Assembly: GCA_040507225.1 (NCBI GenBank)
Contig: JBEVVG010000001.1
Coordinates: 1,674,001 to 1,738,000, forward strand
From: Thiodiazotropha sp040507225
Lineage (GTDB): Bacteria; Pseudomonadota; Gammaproteobacteria; Chromatiales; Chromatiaceae
Direction: 5' to 3'
Length of the DNA stretch: 64,000 nucleotides
Positions 35,472 to 43,955 of the stretch are shown piece by piece; the first letter of the stretch is position 1, and each line of letters begins with the position of its first letter. Below the pieces are notes generated by a model. It was not told the DNA's origin and ran no database searches. It saw only the letters and a list, made by a program, of their open reading frames with translations. The position numbers were made by a program, and so were the translations under genes.

Positions 35472-35493
35472 ACATACACATGTGTATGTATAA
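35468..35493. promoter_or_regulatory. 26-bp perfect palindrome, AcrR-type operator
   Basis: The left arm TTATACATACACA is exactly repeated as its reverse complement. E. coli AcrR binds a similar site with TACATACA and TGTATGTA arms. It overlaps the acrA -10 and lies 59 bp from the acrR start, so it could repress both genes. Confidence 0.82.
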
Positions 35494-35514
35494 ATCCCCC
35501 ATCTCAGGTGCCGC

Positions 35515-36669
35515 ATGAACAGATTACGTCCGGTCTCGCGCATTTCCCTGCTATTCCTGGCCGGTCTGAGCGCCGCATGGCTGCTCAATGGCTGTGACCG
35601 GTCCGCAGGCGCACAGGCCCAGGCGGAACCGCAGAAACCTCCGACGGCGGTCGAAATCGCCAGCATCAGCCCCCAGACCTTCGATCTCAAGGAGACCTAT
35701 GCAGGCCGGGTCTCCGCATTTCGCGTGGCGGAGATACGCCCCCAGGTCAACGGCATCATCCTCAAGCGATTCTTTGAAGAGGGTGCGGAGGTCAACACCG
35801 GCGATCAGCTCTACCAGATCGATCCCGCGGTCTACCAGGCGGAACTGAACCGGGCCAAGAGCGAGCTGGCGGTCGCCGAAGCGAATGCCGAGAGCGTTCG
35901 CCTGAAGGCCAAACGCTACCGAGAACTGCTGGCCAGCAAGTCGATCAGCCAACAGGACGCAGATGATGCGGAGGCCTCATGGAAGCAGGCCAAGGCGCAA
36001 ATCCAGGTCGCCCTGGCCGCCGTGAAGAGCGCTCAGATCAGCCTGGACTACACCCACATCACCGCCCCGATCTCCGGGGTTATCAGCCGCTCCAACGTCA
36101 CCGAGGGCGCCCTGGTGTCGGCACAGCAACAATCCCCCCTGGCTACCATACGTCAGCTGTCGCCGGTCTATGTCGACATACAGCAACCTGCCTCGGCCCT
36201 GTTGCGCATGCGCCGCCAGGGGGAGTCGATCACCCACGATGTACACCTGAAGCTGGAGGACGGCACCGCCTACGAGGAAACCGGCCAGCTCCAGTCCTTT
36301 GAAGCGAACGTGGACGAAGGCACCGGCACCGTGAATGTCCGTGCCCTGTTCGACAATGCCCAGCAGTTGCTGATGCCGGGCATGTTCGTACGCGCCGATG
36401 TGGTGATCGAGCATTTCGAGCGGGCCATACTGGTGCCTCAGCAGGGGGTTACGATCAAACCGAACGGCAAGACCACAGCCCTGCTCGTGGGGGAGGAAAA
36501 CAAGGTCGTCACCCGGGAAATCAAGGTCATCAAGGCTGTTCAGGACAAGTGGCTGGTGCGTGAAGGTCTGTACCAAGGCGACCGGGTAATCGTGAAGGGG
36601 CTGCAGAAGATCCAGGAAGGCGCGACGGTCAACCCCATTGACCCCTCAGCAGCCCCTGTCCAGGAGTAA
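35515..36669 (+). CDS. acrA: AcrA-type membrane fusion lipoprotein
   Basis: 384 residues. The signal peptide ends in a lipobox with Cys27 (LLNGC). The lipoyl halves (VAEIRPQVNGIILKRFFEEGAEV and YTHITAPISGVISRSNVTEGALV, seen as separate segments), the alpha-hairpin, the beta-barrel and the C-terminal domain are all of AcrA type. It bridges the AcrB pump and an outer membrane channel. The gene directly precedes acrB (5 bp gap). No tolC-like gene lies nearby, so the channel must be encoded elsewhere. Confidence 0.96.
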   Translation: MNRLRPVSRISLLFLAGLSAAWLLNGCDRSAGAQAQAEPQKPPTAVEIASISPQTFDLKETYAGRVSAFRVAEIRPQVNGIILKRFFEEGAEVNTGDQLYQIDPAVYQAELNRAKSELAVAEANAESVRLKAKRYRELLASKSISQQDADDAEASWKQAKAQIQVALAAVKSAQISLDYTHITAPISGVISRSNVTEGALVSAQQQSPLATIRQLSPVYVDIQQPASALLRMRRQGESITHDVHLKLEDGTAYEETGQLQSFEANVDEGTGTVNVRALFDNAQQLLMPGMFVRADVVIEHFERAILVPQQGVTIKPNGKTTALLVGEENKVVTREIKVIKAVQDKWLVREGLYQGDRVIVKGLQKIQEGATVNPIDPSAAPVQE

Positions 36670-36674
36670 CCCGC

Positions 36675-39600
36675 ATGGCCAACTTCTTCATCGACCGGCC
36701 GATCTTCGCCTGGGTGATCGCCCTGGTGATCATGCTCGCGGGCGCGCTTTCGGTACTCCAGTTACCGGTCCAGCAGTACCCCTCTATCGCCCCGCCGACC
36801 ATCAGCGTGGCCGCGAATTATCCGGGCGCCTCCGCGAAAACCGTGGAAGACAGTGTCACCCAGATCATCGAGCAGAATATGACCGGTCTGGACAACCTGC
36901 TCTACATCTCCTCCCAGAGCAGCAGTTCCGGATCCGCCACCATCACCCTGACATTTGCGGCAGGTACCGATCCGGACATTGCCCAGGTACAGGTTCAGAA
37001 CAAACTGTCACTCGCCGAACCCCTGCTACCCCTTTCCGTACAGCAACAGGGTGTGAGCGTGACCAAGAGCACCCGGGGTTTCCTGATGGTGGTAGGACTG
37101 GTCTCCAGCGACGGCAGCATGACCCGTTCCGATCTGGCGGATTACGCCATCACCCAGCTCAAGGACCCGCTTTCCAGAACCCAGGGCGTGGGCAGCATCC
37201 GGGTATTCGGCTCCCAGTACGCCATGCGCATCTGGCTGCAACCTGAACGGCTGACCGCGTTCGGCCTGACCCCCGTGGATGTCACCACCGCCATCTCCGC
37301 GCAGAACGGTCAGCTGACCAGCGGACAACTGGGGGGATCACCCTCGGTGGCGTTTCAGCAGCTCAATGCCACGATCATCTCCCAAACCCGCCTGGAGCAG
37401 GCTGACCAGTTCGAGAATATTCTGCTCAAGGTCAATCCCGACGGCTCACAGGTGCGGCTCAAGGATGTCGCGCGGGTGGAACTCGGTGCGGAGGACTACA
37501 GTGTCACCAGCCGATACAACCGCAATCCGGCCACCGGCCTGGCGATCCAATTGGCGAGCGGCGCCAATGCGCTGGATACCGCGCAGGCAGTTCGCGAGAC
37601 CATCGACGGTCTGAGAGACTTCATGCCCGAGGGGCTGGAGGTGGTCTACCCCTATGACACCACCCCGTTTATCCGCATTTCCATGAAAGAGGTGGCCACC
37701 ACCCTGGTCGAAGCCGTGGTGTTGGTGTTCCTGGTCATCTACCTGTTTCTCGGACGTCTGCGCGCCACCCTGATCCCAACCATCGCGGTGCCGATCGTGC
37801 TACTCGGCACCTTCGGTGTGATGGCCGCATTCGGTTACAGCATCAATACCCTCACCATGTTCGGCCTGGTGCTGGCCATCGGCCTGCTGGTGGACGACGC
37901 CATCGTGGTAGTGGAGAACGTGGAACGGGTGATGGAGGAGGATGAGCTGCCCCCCCGGGAGGCGACCCGCAAATCCATGCGACAGATCACCAGCGCCCTG
38001 GTGGGTATCGCCCTGGTGCTCTCCGCGGTATTCGTCCCCATGGCCTTCTTCGGCGGCTCCACCGGCGCCATCTATCGCCAGTTCTCCCTGACCATCGTCT
38101 CCGCCATGGTACTGTCGGTGCTGGTAGCGCTGATTCTCACCCCGGCTCTCTGCGCCACCCTGCTGAAGCCGACCCACAAGGGGGATCATGACAAGATGGG
38201 CGGCGTGTTCGGCTGGTTCAACCGCAGTTTCTCCCGTGCAAACCGGGGTTACGTCAGCGGGGTCCGCGGAATCCTCAAGCGCCCGGTTCGTCTGATGCTC
38301 GTCTACCTGGCGGTGATCATCGGCCTGGGCACCCTCTACGTTCGCATGCCCACCGCGTTTCTGCCTGAAGAGGACCAAGGGGTGTTGTTCGTCTTCGTGC
38401 AACTGCCTACCGGCGCCACCCAGTCGCGTACCGTGGAGGTCATGAAGCAGATCGAAGACTATTTTCTCGACCAGGATGAAGTTGACTCCCTGTTCACGGT
38501 GGCCGGTTTCAGCTTCGCCGGGCAGGGTCAGAACATGGGGCTGTCCTTTGTCCGTCTGAAGGATTGGGATCTGCGCAAGGACCCCTCCCACTCCGCCAAG
38601 GCGGTCATCGGGCGGGCCTTCGCCGGGCTCTCTCAGATCAAGGATGCCATCATCTTTCCCATCAACCTGCCGCCGATACCGGAATTGGGTACCGCCTCCG
38701 GTTTCGACCTGATGCTCCAGGACCGCAACAACATCGGCCACGATGCACTGATGGGTGCACGCAACCAGCTGATCGGCATGACCTCCAAGGATGAACGCTT
38801 CACCCGGGTACGGCCCAACGGCATGGAGGACGTGCCGATCTTTCGCATCGACCTCGACTACGAAAAGGTCAAGGCTCTGGGCCTGGACGTGGACGCGGTC
38901 AATAAGACCCTGAGTATCGCCTGGGCCTCCAGCTACGTGAACGACTTCATCGACCGGGGACGGGTCAAAAAGGTCTACGTGCAGGCCGATGCCCCCTATC
39001 GGATGCTGCCGAGCGACCTGCAACACTGGTATGTGCGCAATGACACGAATGAGATGGTGCCGTTCAGCGCATTCACCTCGACCTTCTGGGACTATGGATC
39101 ACCCCGTCTGGAACGCTATAACGGCGTACCTGCGGTGAATATCCAGGGTCAGTCGGCACCCGGGTACAGTACCGGCGACGCGATGCTCGGGATCGAGCAG
39201 ATGCTGCCCGAGTTGCCCAAGGGGGTGGGTATTCAGTGGACCGGGATGTCCTTCCAGGAACGCCTCGCCGGTTCCCAGGCCCCGGCCCTGTACGCGCTCT
39301 CCCTGCTGGTGGTGTTTCTTTGTCTGGCCGCGTTGTACGAGAGCTGGAGCGTTCCTTTCTCGGTGATCATGGTGGTACCGCTGGGTATCCTTGGTGCCCT
39401 GCTTGCCGCCACCCTGAGGGGCTTGAACAATGACATCTACTTCCAGGTGGGTCTGTTGACCACCATCGGTCTCTCATCCAAGAACGCCATCCTGATCGTC
39501 GAATTCGCCAAGGCCCTGTATGACCAGGGCATGAGCCTGACCGAATCGGCCCTGGAGGCCGCGCGGATGCGTCTGCGGCCGATCATCATGACCTCGATGG

Positions 39601-39812
39601 CCTTCATCCTTGGTGTGCTCCCCCTCGCCACCAGCACCGGAGCCGGCGCGGTCAGCCGCCAGGCGATCGGTACCGGGGTGATCGGCGGCATGCTGTCCGC
39701 GACCTTTCTGGCGATCTTTTTCGTGCCGTTGTTCTACGTCCTGGTAATGAAGCTGAGCCTCTCCCTCAGGGGGGGTGCGCGGACGCAACCGGGCGACAGC
39801 CCTTCCGGCTGA
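36675..39812 (+). CDS. acrB: AcrB-type RND multidrug efflux pump
   Basis: 1045 residues, standard HAE1 length. The start MANFFIDRPIFAWVIALVIM is the usual AcrB N-terminus. The paired Asp of the proton relay is in GLLVDDAIVVVENVERV, and QQYPSIAPP and NYPGASAKTVEDSVTQ are typical of the porter domain. Drug export is powered by protons. There is no C-terminal extension, in contrast with the other RND gene in this window. It is probably co-transcribed with acrA and controlled by the divergent AcrR. Confidence 0.97.
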   Translation: MANFFIDRPIFAWVIALVIMLAGALSVLQLPVQQYPSIAPPTISVAANYPGASAKTVEDSVTQIIEQNMTGLDNLLYISSQSSSSGSATITLTFAAGTDPDIAQVQVQNKLSLAEPLLPLSVQQQGVSVTKSTRGFLMVVGLVSSDGSMTRSDLADYAITQLKDPLSRTQGVGSIRVFGSQYAMRIWLQPERLTAFGLTPVDVTTAISAQNGQLTSGQLGGSPSVAFQQLNATIISQTRLEQADQFENILLKVNPDGSQVRLKDVARVELGAEDYSVTSRYNRNPATGLAIQLASGANALDTAQAVRETIDGLRDFMPEGLEVVYPYDTTPFIRISMKEVATTLVEAVVLVFLVIYLFLGRLRATLIPTIAVPIVLLGTFGVMAAFGYSINTLTMFGLVLAIGLLVDDAIVVVENVERVMEEDELPPREATRKSMRQITSALVGIALVLSAVFVPMAFFGGSTGAIYRQFSLTIVSAMVLSVLVALILTPALCATLLKPTHKGDHDKMGGVFGWFNRSFSRANRGYVSGVRGILKRPVRLMLVYLAVIIGLGTLYVRMPTAFLPEEDQGVLFVFVQLPTGATQSRTVEVMKQIEDYFLDQDEVDSLFTVAGFSFAGQGQNMGLSFVRLKDWDLRKDPSHSAKAVIGRAFAGLSQIKDAIIFPINLPPIPELGTASGFDLMLQDRNNIGHDALMGARNQLIGMTSKDERFTRVRPNGMEDVPIFRIDLDYEKVKALGLDVDAVNKTLSIAWASSYVNDFIDRGRVKKVYVQADAPYRMLPSDLQHWYVRNDTNEMVPFSAFTSTFWDYGSPRLERYNGVPAVNIQGQSAPGYSTGDAMLGIEQMLPELPKGVGIQWTGMSFQERLAGSQAPALYALSLLVVFLCLAALYESWSVPFSVIMVVPLGILGALLAATLRGLNNDIYFQVGLLTTIGLSSKNAILIVEFAKALYDQGMSLTESALEAARMRLRPIIMTSMAFILGVLPLATSTGAGAVSRQAIGTGVIGGMLSATFLAIFFVPLFYVLVMKLSLSLRGGARTQPGDSPSG

Positions 39813-39841
39813 TCCCTACCCGCCGGCCATGCCCAACTCCC

Positions 39842-39863
39842 GGCATCCGCGTCGGCGGATGCC
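39842..39863 (+). terminator. Hairpin after acrB
   Basis: GGCATCCGC and GCGGATGCC pair around GTCG, about 30 bp after the acrB stop. The T-run is poor (CCATCCTTTTC comes later), so termination may be partial. Confidence 0.45.
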
Positions 39864-39972
39864 CGTCAGCGTCCCCATCCTTTTCAGACCCTGTCCCGGC
39901 GACCGCCCGGGCGCGCACTCATGGATAAACAATCTCAATGCTTCGGAATGTAAGCCTCCCTTAAATTTAATT

Positions 39973-40001
39973 TTATCTGTATATTATGATTTGCTTATAA
40001 T
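39973..40001 (+). promoter_or_regulatory. Candidate promoter of the coiled-coil SPOR-like gene
   Basis: TATAAT at 39996-40001 lies in an AT-rich stretch (39955-40015) with a weak TTATCT -35 at 39973-39978, 17 bp away. The gene starts at 40082. The rest of the 269-bp gap after acrB holds only the terminator hairpin. Confidence 0.4.
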
Positions 40002-40081
40002 ATGGGAATTATTTTCCAATCACCTGACGCGCCCATGCCGTACCGAGGCGCCCGCTGCCGTAGCACAGAGAGGGGGCCCTG

Positions 40082-41653
40082 ATGTCAAACAAAACCGAGG
40101 CGACCAAGCGCGCGACCCAACAGTCGAAAAAAATCCGCAAGGCCGTATCCGATAATCTGGTCGAACTGAACGAGCGGGCGGACAGCCGAACCAATCCCGG
40201 CGAACTGAACCGTAAGATCGGACAGATCGACGCCGACCTCGACCAGCTGCGGGACACCCTGACCTCAACCAACCAGGGGCTGCTGGAAAAACTCTCCCAG
40301 CTCAATGACAAGGACACCGACCTGCGCTCCAAGGTCACAGAGGCCTATCAGCAGCTCGGCCAACTCGACAGCGACTACCGCTCGCTCACCAGCCAGTCCT
40401 CCGGCATAAGCCGCGAGATCAAGGCTGTGGCCAAACAGATCAAGGAAGTCGGCGAGAAATCGGATGGCCAGTTCGACAGTCTCAGCGAGGAATACCAGGC
40501 CCTGGTCAATCGCATCGAAGACCTGTTCAGCAAATCGAAGCAGACCACCCGGGATCTGAACAAAAGCATCAAGGCCAATACCAAGGCGATGCAGGAGCTC
40601 GAACAGAAACTGCTGAGTGAAATCGACGAGTTGGCAAACCTCAGCCGGGAGCGAGACGAAACCCTCAACCAGAAGACCCTGGCGTTGGCCGTAAGCCTGG
40701 ACAAGGCGGATCACGAAATCCGCACCAGCCAGGCGCGTATCCTGAAGATGCAGGCCATCGATCAGGCCCTGGAAAACCGCACCGCGGCGTTGGAGGCGAG
40801 CGCTGAGGAACTGACAAAAAGAAGCCGCGAGCTCTCCCGTTCCACCACCACCCTGCACAAACAGACCCAGGCGTTATCCGAGGCCCTGGCGGAGTTGCAG
40901 GCGACCTCCGAGATTCACACCGCGCAGATTGCCGATTTGCGGGATGCGGGCGAGAAAACCGCCAGCGCCCTGCTGACCCTGGTGCTGCGGGAAAAGAATC
41001 ACTTCCGGCTGCTAGGACTCTCCCTGCTGATCCTGTTGGCGCTTTTCAGCGCATACCTCTTGTATAACCAGCTCAACTGGCGCAACGAGGGGGCCACCAA
41101 CAACCAGTTACAAACCGGTATCGGTCAGATGAATCAACACCTCAGCGCCACAGGTCAGCAGGTCGACGGCCTCGCCAGCGATCTGGCCGCCTTGCGACAA
41201 AGCAACCAGGGCACCGACACAGAACAGTCGCAGGCAATCACCGCAATCAACCAGAAGCTGAGCGCAATCGGCGACCAGGTGGACAGCCTGGACGGCCGGG
41301 TCACCAACCTGCGTCCAAACCGCGGTTTCGGCAGCGACAATACGATTCATGGACCGGAGTGGGTGATGGGTTTGTCCCAGGACGGATATCTGGTGCACCT
41401 GAGCACGCTGCAGAACAAACAGGAATCCTATAAACTCGCTGAGCGATATAATCACTATTTCAAGAAAGATCTTGCCTACCTGCCGGTCCAGGTCAGAGAC
41501 ACCCAGCGCTATGCCCTGCTATACGGACCCTTTGCGTCCGAAAGCGAGGCAAACTCAGCCCTGGCTTCGATGCCCCGCGCCATCAACGGGCAGACACCGA
41601 CGCTCTACCCCACCCGTCAGATACAGGAATACCGGAACAACAACACGAAATGA
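40082..41653 (+). CDS. Coiled-coil membrane protein with C-terminal SPOR-like domain
   Basis: 523 residues. A long charged coiled coil (about 40-300, rich in Gln, Glu, Lys and Ser) precedes a single membrane helix (308-328). After it comes a shorter coiled coil (345-410) and a C-terminal domain (about 433-515, GYLVHLSTLQNKQESYKLAERY and RYALLYGPFASESEA). The latter resembles SPOR, which binds denuded peptidoglycan glycan at division sites. With a large cytoplasmic coiled coil and a periplasmic SPOR-like end, it could connect a cytoplasmic partner to the septum. Function otherwise unknown. A terminator follows. Confidence 0.78.
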   Translation: MSNKTEATKRATQQSKKIRKAVSDNLVELNERADSRTNPGELNRKIGQIDADLDQLRDTLTSTNQGLLEKLSQLNDKDTDLRSKVTEAYQQLGQLDSDYRSLTSQSSGISREIKAVAKQIKEVGEKSDGQFDSLSEEYQALVNRIEDLFSKSKQTTRDLNKSIKANTKAMQELEQKLLSEIDELANLSRERDETLNQKTLALAVSLDKADHEIRTSQARILKMQAIDQALENRTAALEASAEELTKRSRELSRSTTTLHKQTQALSEALAELQATSEIHTAQIADLRDAGEKTASALLTLVLREKNHFRLLGLSLLILLALFSAYLLYNQLNWRNEGATNNQLQTGIGQMNQHLSATGQQVDGLASDLAALRQSNQGTDTEQSQAITAINQKLSAIGDQVDSLDGRVTNLRPNRGFGSDNTIHGPEWVMGLSQDGYLVHLSTLQNKQESYKLAERYNHYFKKDLAYLPVQVRDTQRYALLYGPFASESEANSALASMPRAINGQTPTLYPTRQIQEYRNNNTK

Positions 41654-41733
41654 CCTTAGGGTCGCTGGATAACAAGAAAAACTGAGGTTAAGCCTCGAAC
41701 AACAACAAGCCGTACGAGGTTGTTTGACCACCG

Positions 41734-41770
41734 GGCGCGTCCACCCTTGGCGGACGCGCCTGTTTATTTT
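41734..41770 (+). terminator. Terminator after the SPOR-like gene
   Basis: GGCGCGTCC at 41734-41742 pairs with GGACGCGCC at 41752-41760, followed by TGTTTATTTT. It also lies beyond the stop of the convergent methyltransferase. Confidence 0.7.
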
Positions 41771-41794
41771 CACGACCCAGGCAAACCACTTCCT

Positions 41795-42679
41795 CTAGGG
41801 CTTGAGTTTTCGCCCCTCGAACTGGCCGAATTTGAGATAGTGCTGAACCGGGTCCACACCGGCTGCCGCGACATCCGGATTGGCCTGGAGATACGCCTCG
41901 GGATCGAACGCCTGTAAAACCGAGTTGTCTTCCCACACAGCCCCATCCTCGCTTTTGACCAGCACGCACAGGGATTGCCCAAGGCTCGCACGAGCCTCCT
42001 CAACGCTGCCATCTTCCAGGGTCACGGGCTGGCGCAATTCAATGGCCTTTTCATCACCCGGCAGAAATGCGGCCGGTCGATAGGGCAGGTGTCGGCACCA
42101 GGTCAGAATCGCCTGTTGGTCCATGAACTGGTTCAACGGCATGTCTGCATCATGCACGCTGCGGATATTGCTTTCGAAAACCGCCCAATGCGCAGGCACC
42201 GTAAAGTCGAGAAAACTGAAGATGACTTTTCCACCCGGTTTGAGCACCCGGGCGGCTTCCAGCAGATAGAGAAAAGTCTCCTCATGCCTGAGATGAGTAA
42301 ACACCGAGAATGCGGTTACATAATCGACGCTCTGATCCGGCATCGGGATCCTGAAATCTGTCGCGGTGAAAAACTTCCAGTCCTTGCGCTCGCATATCTG
42401 TTCGGCATAGGCCACCAGGCTTGGCACCACATCAAAGCCTGTATAGTGGAGTTGCGGCATTTCCTTCAGGGCATTGGCGAGACGGCCTGAACCGCAACCG
42501 ATGTCGACGATCGTACTGTCCGCTTGCAGACCGAACTGCAACAGCAGATCGCGCATAATCAAACCATAGGGTATGAAGTTGCCGCCAATACTCACCGCCA
42601 TGGCCTTGGAGCGCTTCTTCCACCATCGCATGCGCCTGACGTATTTGTTGTAATCGTGGACCGAGTGTTTGAGTTTCAT
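41795..42679 (-). CDS. SAM-dependent methyltransferase with NPDV-type C-terminal repeat
   Basis: 294 residues from the ATG at 42679. The class I methyltransferase domain has motif I VDIGCGSGRL and TDFRIPMPDQSVDYVTAFSVFTHL, the usual SAM-binding pattern. The last 38 residues form a separate motif: FDPEAYLQANPDVAAAGVD, then HYLKFGQFEGR. I recognise this YLxxNPDVxxAGxDPxxHYxxxGxxEGR repeat from surface proteins and glycosyltransferases, where it is a short stand-alone unit of unknown role. The substrate is unknown; glycan or other surface-molecule methylation is an inference from that tail. Confidence 0.83.
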   Translation of the reverse strand: MKLKHSVHDYNKYVRRMRWWKKRSKAMAVSIGGNFIPYGLIMRDLLLQFGLQADSTIVDIGCGSGRLANALKEMPQLHYTGFDVVPSLVAYAEQICERKDWKFFTATDFRIPMPDQSVDYVTAFSVFTHLRHEETFLYLLEAARVLKPGGKVIFSFLDFTVPAHWAVFESNIRSVHDADMPLNQFMDQQAILTWCRHLPYRPAAFLPGDEKAIELRQPVTLEDGSVEEARASLGQSLCVLVKSEDGAVWEDNSVLQAFDPEAYLQANPDVAAAGVDPVQHYLKFGQFEGRKLKP

Positions 42680-42772
42680 ACCCTTGTGTTTCCTTTGCGT
42701 TGAATCACCCTGATCCTGCCGGCAAACGGCTGCGGGGTAGTCGCGCAATCCCTGGACTGAGTCAGACCGAAC

Positions 42773-43699
42773 TCAATCCAAACCCATCAAAACTCGAACA
42801 TGCGCTTCAACACTGCGACCCAGTGAACTGTTGTCATAGCCACCTTCCAGCATCGACACGATGCGGCCTTCCGCATACAGGTTCGCCAACTCACGGATCT
42901 GTTCGGTAACCCAGCGATAGTCCGCTTCCGTCAGACTCACTCCGGACATGTCATCCTCCACATGAGCATCGAAACCCGCGGAGACAAAGAACATCTGGGG
43001 TTTGAAATGGTGCAGGGAGGGCAACCAGATATTGGTGACCGCATCGCGAAACTCTGCGCTCTTGGCGGTGGCCGCCAAGGGGGCACAGATGATGTGATCC
43101 GGGCTCTCTTCGATCTTGGTATAGGGGTAGAACGGGTGCTGAAAGGTCGAACAGACAATCACCCGCCGGTCCTCATGAAAAATATCCTCACTGCCATTGC
43201 CGTGATGTACGTCGAAATCGAGGATCGCAACCCGTTCGAGACCATAGGTCTCCAGGGCGTGGGCCGCCCCCACCGATACATTGCCATAGACGCAGAACCC
43301 CATGGTGCGCATGCGCTCTGCATGATGGCCGGGAGGGCGAATCGCGCAGAATGCGTTTTGTAGATCCTCCTGCATGATCAGGTCGACCGCCTTGATGGCA
43401 GCACCTGCGGCGCGGCGGGCAGCCTTCAGGCTGTTGGGACTCACCACCGTGTCGGGATCGAGATGGGCAAGACCACTTTCCGGCATGAGTTTTTCCACCT
43501 GATCCAGATAAGCGGGATCGTGACATCGCAGGAGTTGTTCCCGGGTGACTTCGGGGGCGTCGTAGTGACGCAGAAAGTCGTACAGTTGCGCCGCCATCAA
43601 GCGATCGTCAATTGCCTGGAGACGTGAAGGGTTTTCCGGGTGCCCCTCTCCGGTATCGTGAAGTAAACAGTCCGGATGGGTGATATAGGCCGTTTTCAA
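42773..43699 (-). CDS. Histone deacetylase-family protein
   Basis: 308 residues from a TTG at 43699, preceded by CAGGAG at a 6-bp distance and giving the family's usual MKTAYITHPDC start. An ATG 18 bp upstream lacks a ribosome site. The class II-like HDAC fold shows RPPGHHAER, DFDVHHGNGSED with the Asp and His zinc ligands, AGFDAH with the third, and LEGGYD. It would remove acetyl or other acyl groups from lysine or polyamines; bacterial members include acetylpolyamine amidohydrolases. It is divergent from the acetyltransferase gene with a palindrome between them. Confidence 0.92.
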   Translation of the reverse strand: MKTAYITHPDCLLHDTGEGHPENPSRLQAIDDRLMAAQLYDFLRHYDAPEVTREQLLRCHDPAYLDQVEKLMPESGLAHLDPDTVVSPNSLKAARRAAGAAIKAVDLIMQEDLQNAFCAIRPPGHHAERMRTMGFCVYGNVSVGAAHALETYGLERVAILDFDVHHGNGSEDIFHEDRRVIVCSTFQHPFYPYTKIEESPDHIICAPLAATAKSAEFRDAVTNIWLPSLHHFKPQMFFVSAGFDAHVEDDMSGVSLTEADYRWVTEQIRELANLYAEGRIVSMLEGGYDNSSLGRSVEAHVRVLMGLD

Positions 43700-43788
43700 G
43701 AGCAACTCCTGATTCATTTGAGCAACTGCATTAAGCGCCCAAATACTCAATATAAATTCTTTAAAAACCGATAGTTATGTAAAGAAAT

Positions 43789-43803
43789 CTTTATCTGATA
43801 AAG
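43789..43803. promoter_or_regulatory. Perfect palindrome between the HDAC and acetyltransferase genes
   Basis: CTTTATC-T-GATAAAG has 7-bp arms. It lies in the 256-bp divergent region, an AT-rich promoter area, and could be an operator for either gene. It shares the core TATCTGATA with the nrtR palindrome, which may be chance. Confidence 0.35.
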
Positions 43804-43955
43804 GTAAACTTGCAGTGCAATACGCCGTTATATTGAGAACACAATCGTGACATTGTTTTGCGCTATTATTGCAGACTATCACAGAGTGCCACGATGCGTA
43901 TCACTGGTAAAACCACTTCCCATACACCCACAAGGTGTCCAATAGGCAGGAACCG

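Noticed and set aside
39775..40155. An open frame spanning the end of acrB and the following gene's start
   Set aside because: It runs across a terminator and an AT-rich promoter region and overlaps two well-supported genes in other frames.
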